From Candidatus Altimarinota bacterium (lineage in GTDB: Bacteria > Patescibacteriota > Gracilibacteria > BD1-5 > UBA2023): DNA of 5,689 nt. Both the position numbers and the translations under genes were made by a program. Below are positions 1 to 5,689 of the stretch, piece by piece. The stretch lies in NCBI GenBank assembly GCA_943355085.1, contig CALREC010000054.1, positions 1 through 5,689 on the forward strand. Reading direction: 5' to 3'. How positions within the stretch are numbered: the first letter of the stretch is position 1; each line of letters starts with the position of its first letter. The notes under the pieces are model-generated. The model was not told the DNA's origin. It made no database searches and saw nothing but the letters and a program-made list of their open reading frames with translations.

Positions 1-50
1 CGGATGATATTCGCTCTTTGTTAGTAACATGCCAGCAAAAATGATTATAT

Positions 51-473
51 TTATATGTACATACTACTACTAATAATTATCATATTAGCAATGGTTACAA
101 TAATAAATCATGCTACGATAATAAGAATAAACAGTCCAAATATCTTGAAGAAATCTTTTATGGTAAAAAATCTGTCTGGTTTTTTATAAAAGAAAATCTG
201 ATTTATTATAAATATAAGTAAAGTAATTCCTGTAAGTCAGAGTATGATACGGTCAATCGTAGCCATAAGTTGTCCTCTTTTTATTATTGATGAAAAACTC
301 CCAGTTGTTGTTTCAAAATTAGAATCATTCTTTCGAAGATCCTTGGAACTAATTCCTCCAAGTATGCCTTCCGCATTAGCTACATTACCTCCTCAGAAAT
401 CGAATGAAGTAGAGAATACTGAAATGAAAGCAAAGAAGAAAAGGAGAAAAATACATTTTATAAATTTATTCAT
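51..473 (-). CDS. Small signal-peptide-like, two-helix membrane protein (hypothetical; UGA=Gly)
   Basis: With UGA read as Gly, an open frame of 140 codons runs from ATG (471-473) to TAA (51-53). TGA codons are at residues 27, 79 and 122. The N-terminus looks like a signal peptide: MNKFIK, then a hydrophobic run at about residues 8-20, then a Gly-rich, polar, Ser/Thr-rich stretch to about residue 70. Two hydrophobic helices follow, about 73-95 and 111-134, joined by a basic loop starting YKKPDR. It is therefore probably an inner-membrane protein with a short exported N-terminal part. I do not recognise a family. The order signal peptide, short soluble part, two helices resembles TrbC/VirB2-type pilins in topology only, which is weak evidence. 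There is no clear ribosome binding site. An antisense frame at 244-489 is rejected because it has no protein-like features, whereas this frame shows a coherent membrane-protein pattern interrupted only by TGA. Confidence 0.75.
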
Positions 474-546
474 AAGCAATGAAGAATGAAGAATTAAAAA
501 TAATTATTCCGTATGGATAGACTTACGTATCTCTCCTAATATTTCC

Positions 547-574
547 GTAGGGGCGAATCTATGTGTTCGCCCTG
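547..574 (+). repeat. REP-like hairpin, copy 1
   Basis: GTAG (547-550) is followed by a perfect 7-bp stem, GGGCGAA (551-557) with TTCGCCC (566-572), around the 8-nt loop TCTATGTG. A GTAG tetranucleotide just 5' of a palindrome is the hallmark of REP sequences mobilised by RAYT transposases. It matches copy 2 (659-686) on the opposite strand. Confidence 0.7.
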
Positions 575-581
575 AAAATAA

Positions 582-622
582 ATCCTTGTTTTTATTCGAA
601 TATTCGTTTTATCCTTGTTTTT
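582..622 (+). repeat. 12-bp direct repeat inside the REPIN-like element
   Basis: ATCCTTGTTTTT occurs at 582-593 and again at 611-622, a 29-base offset. Between the copies lies the palindrome TATTCGAATA. It may be a remnant of local duplication; no function is evident. Confidence 0.5.
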
Positions 623-658
623 GTCCATCCTGATAATCAATCCATATTTGTCATCTCC

Positions 659-686
659 GGGGGCGGACACATGGATCCGCCCCTAC
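659..686 (-). repeat. REP-like hairpin, copy 2 (inverted)
   Basis: On the minus strand, GTAG (686-683) leads into a perfect 8-bp stem, GGGGCGGA (683-676) with TCCGCCCC (667-660), around the 8-nt loop TCCATGTG. Compared with copy 1, one stem pair is changed on both sides (A-T to G-C), so pairing is kept, and the loop differs at one base. It begins 13 nt after the rpoB stop codon and could also stabilise or shape the 3' end of the rpoB transcript, but no T-run follows it, so it is not a canonical intrinsic terminator. Confidence 0.7.
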
Positions 687-699
687 AATTAATCATCAA

Positions 700-4236
<3,537 letters not shown>

Positions 4237-4271
4237 AAATACAGTGAGAATAGGAAACTAAAAGAAAACAC

Positions 4272-4316
4272 AAAAAATCGCCCCTATCGGCAGAAGAACA
4301 CAGTCGAGATAGGTGC
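4272..4316 (-). terminator. Hairpin plus T-run between abiEii and rpoB (terminator or leader attenuator)
   Basis: On the minus strand, GCACCTATC (4316-4308) pairs with GATAGGGGC (4288-4280), 8 of 9 positions, around a 19-nt loop. GA and then TTTTTT (4277-4272) follow. This has the form of an intrinsic terminator, though the loop is large. It lies after the abiEii stop codon, but also downstream of the predicted rpoB promoter, so transcripts from that promoter would pass through it too. Confidence 0.4.
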
Positions 4317-4326
4317 ATACGTGGGT

Positions 4327-4354
4327 ATTATAGATAGAATGTCAGAAAAAGCAA
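4327..4354 (-). promoter_or_regulatory. Candidate sigma70-type promoter of rpoB
   Basis: On the minus strand, TTGCTT (4354-4349) is followed after 16 nt by a perfect TATAAT (4332-4327). Transcription would start near 4320 and leave an untranslated leader of roughly 80-85 nt before the rpoB ATG. The -35 box lies only 7 nt past the abiEii stop codon, so read-through from the AbiE operon is possible as well. Confidence 0.6.
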
Positions 4355-4361
4355 AAGATTT

Positions 4362-5069
4362 TTACTCGAAATATGTCCTGAGGAGAAAAATAGTCTCTCT
4401 TATCAGATGTTCCTTGATCCATTTTTTCCGATCATCGTCCAAAACGAGTCACAGCCCATCCAGTATATTGTATTTTGTCCCAAGTCATTCAAGGAAGATT
4501 ATCATCTTTTCTATATATTGTCTGAAATTCATCCCAGTCTGTTGTTCTATACGTTCTTTATTAATTTCAAAACCCTGTTCTATGATAAAATGAACATCAT
4601 AGATATCCCTGTTAGCAAGCTTATTCCTCCCGAGGAGCGCAAGGAATTTGTTGGCACACATATCCGCGCGATCCATCACGAGGAAATCGATACCGAGGAG
4701 ACTCTTCGTATGATATCCTCCCGTGAGTCACCGCCTGTTGATCTCAAACTTGATGTTATGATCGATTCCACCATACGATACTAGTCCAAAAATAGTATAC
4801 CTTTTTATGATGAGTTCCTTCACTTCACCATATTTGGAGAGTATCTTTCCAACCCGATCAAGGATATCTTTTTCAGGGATATTCGTATCCACAAGATCGA
4901 AATCCAGATCCGTGGAGAATCGATCAAGTCCATAGAGGAGTAAAAAAGCCGTTCACCCCTTAAATACGAGATTTTTACTCAAAACAGGATCTCTCGATAC
5001 ATCGAGGAGTATTTTCAAAAGATAGCTTTTATGTCGAGAGCTATCGAGCCTGGCAATCATAGCATTCAT
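4362..5069 (-). CDS. abiEii: AbiEii/AbiGii-family nucleotidyltransferase toxin (UGA=Gly)
   Basis: This is the toxin half of an AbiE-type system; family members are DNA polymerase beta-like nucleotidyltransferases that stop growth, at least some by modifying tRNA 3' ends. From ATG 5069 there are 235 residues, ending in TAA (4362-4364), with TGA at residues 39, 114, 195 and 207. The fold signature is clear: LVFKG-G39-TAFLLLYGLDRFSTDLDFDL has the GG(T/S) motif and the DxD pair D54/D56. Further on, ADMCANKFLALLGRN and NRDIYDVHFII supply the family's conserved Lys (K141) and RDxYD motif (154-158). In standard code the product would stop at residue 38, before the catalytic aspartates. It starts 5 nt after abiEi, so translation is probably coupled. 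A second in-frame ATG at 5060 (residue 4) is an equally possible start, and neither has a clear ribosome binding site. Function is inferred from family; key residues are intact. Confidence 0.9.
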
Positions 5070-5074
5070 GGCAG

Positions 5075-5641
5075 TTACTTTTTAGGAATATAGGTCTGTA
5101 CAAGCTTTTCTAATCTCGGAGAATCGTATATCTTTACGAGTTTCTGTATGTATCCCCAATTCATGGAGTCCAGATTGTCAAAATAGGTTTCCCCAAATAG
5201 ATAAAGAGTATCAAGAAATGCCCGTTCTTTCGTAGCTATGGAATAAAATTCCTGTATGAGAATTCACTCAGGATTAAAGAGAAGATCGCTCTTGAGAGTT
5301 TTCAGGATAATAGAAAAATCTTGCAGTTTTTTCGTGTCTGTTTTCCGATAAGCGATATAAACATCTCTCTGGTACTGGAAAATAACCCCGTGGTGATAGA
5401 GCGCGGAAAAAAATGAGATATAACTCGGAGAGTATATCTTATTCGCAAGCTCAAATCGGTCACACGTCTCTCTCGTCGTGTATATTCCACGAGCGACACT
5501 ATAGAGGATTCACTTTTTCTCATAAAACGAGATCCTATTCCGGAGATACGCATCCGAACTATGCCTGATAAACTGAGACAAATCCCGTACACTAAAGACA
5601 GACTGTTTTGACTTCAAAAGTTCCAGGATTCATTGATTCAT
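5075..5641 (-). CDS. abiEi: AbiEi-like antitoxin/transcriptional repressor (UGA=Gly)
   Basis: This is the antitoxin partner; in studied AbiE systems AbiEi has an N-terminal winged helix-turn-helix, represses its own operon by binding inverted repeats and neutralises AbiEii. From ATG (5639-5641) to TAA (5075-5077) there are 188 residues, with TGA at residues 4, 44 and 126. Residues 1-52 look like the winged helix: LELLKSKQSVFSVRDLSQF, then a second helical part, then YEKK-G44-ILYSVARGIY as the wing. The family's hallmark run follows, FELANKIYSPSYISFFSAL and HHGVI (63-87), matching the usual pattern RGxY...ANxxxPSYISxxSALxxHG. The C-terminal part (about 95-188) is less conserved to my eye. The start ATG overlaps the proximal arm of an inverted repeat, consistent with autoregulation. 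A standard-code reading would terminate at codon 4, so the gene is invisible to ordinary callers. There is no Shine-Dalgarno sequence. Confidence 0.85.
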
Positions 5642-5682
5642 ATACTGTATATACTATATAAGTGTGATATACAGTATATAGT
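5640..5682 (-). promoter_or_regulatory. Inverted repeat at the abiE start: candidate operator/promoter
   Basis: A perfect 13-bp inverted repeat has arms ATATACTGTATAT (5640-5652) and ATATACAGTATAT (5667-5679), separated by 14 bases. A second, interleaved pair, ACTATATA (5653-5660) with TATATAGT (5675-5682), adds further symmetry. The proximal arm overlaps the abiEi start codon. AbiEi proteins are known to bind inverted repeats in their own promoters, so this is the natural operator candidate. AT-rich -10-like hexamers (TATACT, TATAGT) lie inside it, but I cannot assign a -35 box because the window ends at 5689. A short or absent leader is likely. Confidence 0.6.
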
Positions 5683-5689
5683 TTTTACA

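Larger units (their letters stand above)
547..686. mobile_element. REPIN-like 140-bp element (two inverted REP hairpins)
   Basis: The two hairpins face each other so that the element starts with GTAGGGGCG (547-555) and ends with its reverse complement CGCCCCTAC (678-686). The 84 bases between the hairpins are AT-rich and non-coding, with a 12-base direct repeat. Paired inverted REPs of this kind are called REPINs and are moved in trans by a RAYT (Y1) transposase. No transposase is in the window, and mobility is inferred from structure only. A MITE is the alternative reading. Confidence 0.5.

Noticed and set aside
1..30. Possible start of another minus-strand gene (ATG at 28-30, ten open codons to the edge)
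   Set aside because: Ten codons with no ribosome binding site and no recognisable sequence are too little to call. Positions 31-50 show no terminator either.
385..396. AGGAGGT followed closely by ATG on the minus strand, looking like a Shine-Dalgarno site
   Set aside because: It encodes the Gly-Gly after residue 27 of the membrane protein, the spacing to the ATG is too short, and that ATG is out of frame with any long ORF.
244..489. Plus-strand ORF of 81 aa
   Set aside because: It is antisense to the code-25 membrane-protein gene at 51-473, which has a signal-like N-terminus and two transmembrane helices; the plus-strand product shows no recognisable features.
4407..4784. Plus-strand ORFs at 4407-4784 and 4222-4593
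   Set aside because: They are antisense to abiEii, whose motifs are intact in the minus-strand code-25 frame.
5302..5592. Minus-strand ORF of 96 aa
   Set aside because: It is an out-of-frame shadow of abiEi; the abiEi frame gives the family's conserved PSYIS...SAL pattern.

Overview
The window carries four protein-coding genes, all on the minus strand, and all readable only if UGA is translated as glycine (genetic code 25). I found 17 in-frame TGA codons in the four genes. Several fall on invariant or near-invariant glycines: four or more in RpoB, and the second glycine of the KGGT motif of an AbiEii nucleotidyltransferase. All four genes end in TAA. UGA=Gly is known from Absconditabacteria (SR1) and Gracilibacteria (BD1-5), small host-dependent Patescibacteria/CPR bacteria, so the DNA almost certainly comes from one of these; I cannot tell which. 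Read with the standard code, rpoB looks like a string of broken pieces and the other genes largely vanish.

Layout, following transcription from the right edge to the left: (1) 5640-5682, an AT-rich inverted repeat next to and touching the start codon of the first gene, a candidate operator/promoter. (2) 5641-5075, an AbiEi-like antitoxin. (3) 5069-4362, an AbiEii-like nucleotidyltransferase toxin, 5 nt downstream, so the two form a two-gene operon of the AbiE toxin-antitoxin/abortive-infection type. (4) 4361-4237, a 125-nt gap with a good sigma70-type promoter and, downstream of it, a hairpin followed by a T-run. (5) 4236-700, complete rpoB, 1178 residues, with seven UGA codons. (6) 699-474, an intergenic gap holding two GTAG-headed hairpins in inverted orientation (547-686), a REPIN-like structure. 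(7) 473-51, a 140-residue membrane protein with a signal-like N-terminus, missed by standard-code ORF calling. Positions 1-50 show nothing I can support.

RpoB is the core RNA polymerase subunit. Its usual neighbours rplJ/rplL (upstream) and rpoC (directly downstream) are not here; instead a defence/TA module lies upstream and a small membrane protein downstream. The AbiE pair probably acts as a self-regulated toxin-antitoxin unit, with antitoxin binding at the inverted repeat. Because its genes carry UGA-Gly codons at antitoxin codon 4 and toxin codon 39, the module cannot be expressed in full in a standard-code cell. None of the four starts has a convincing Shine-Dalgarno sequence.
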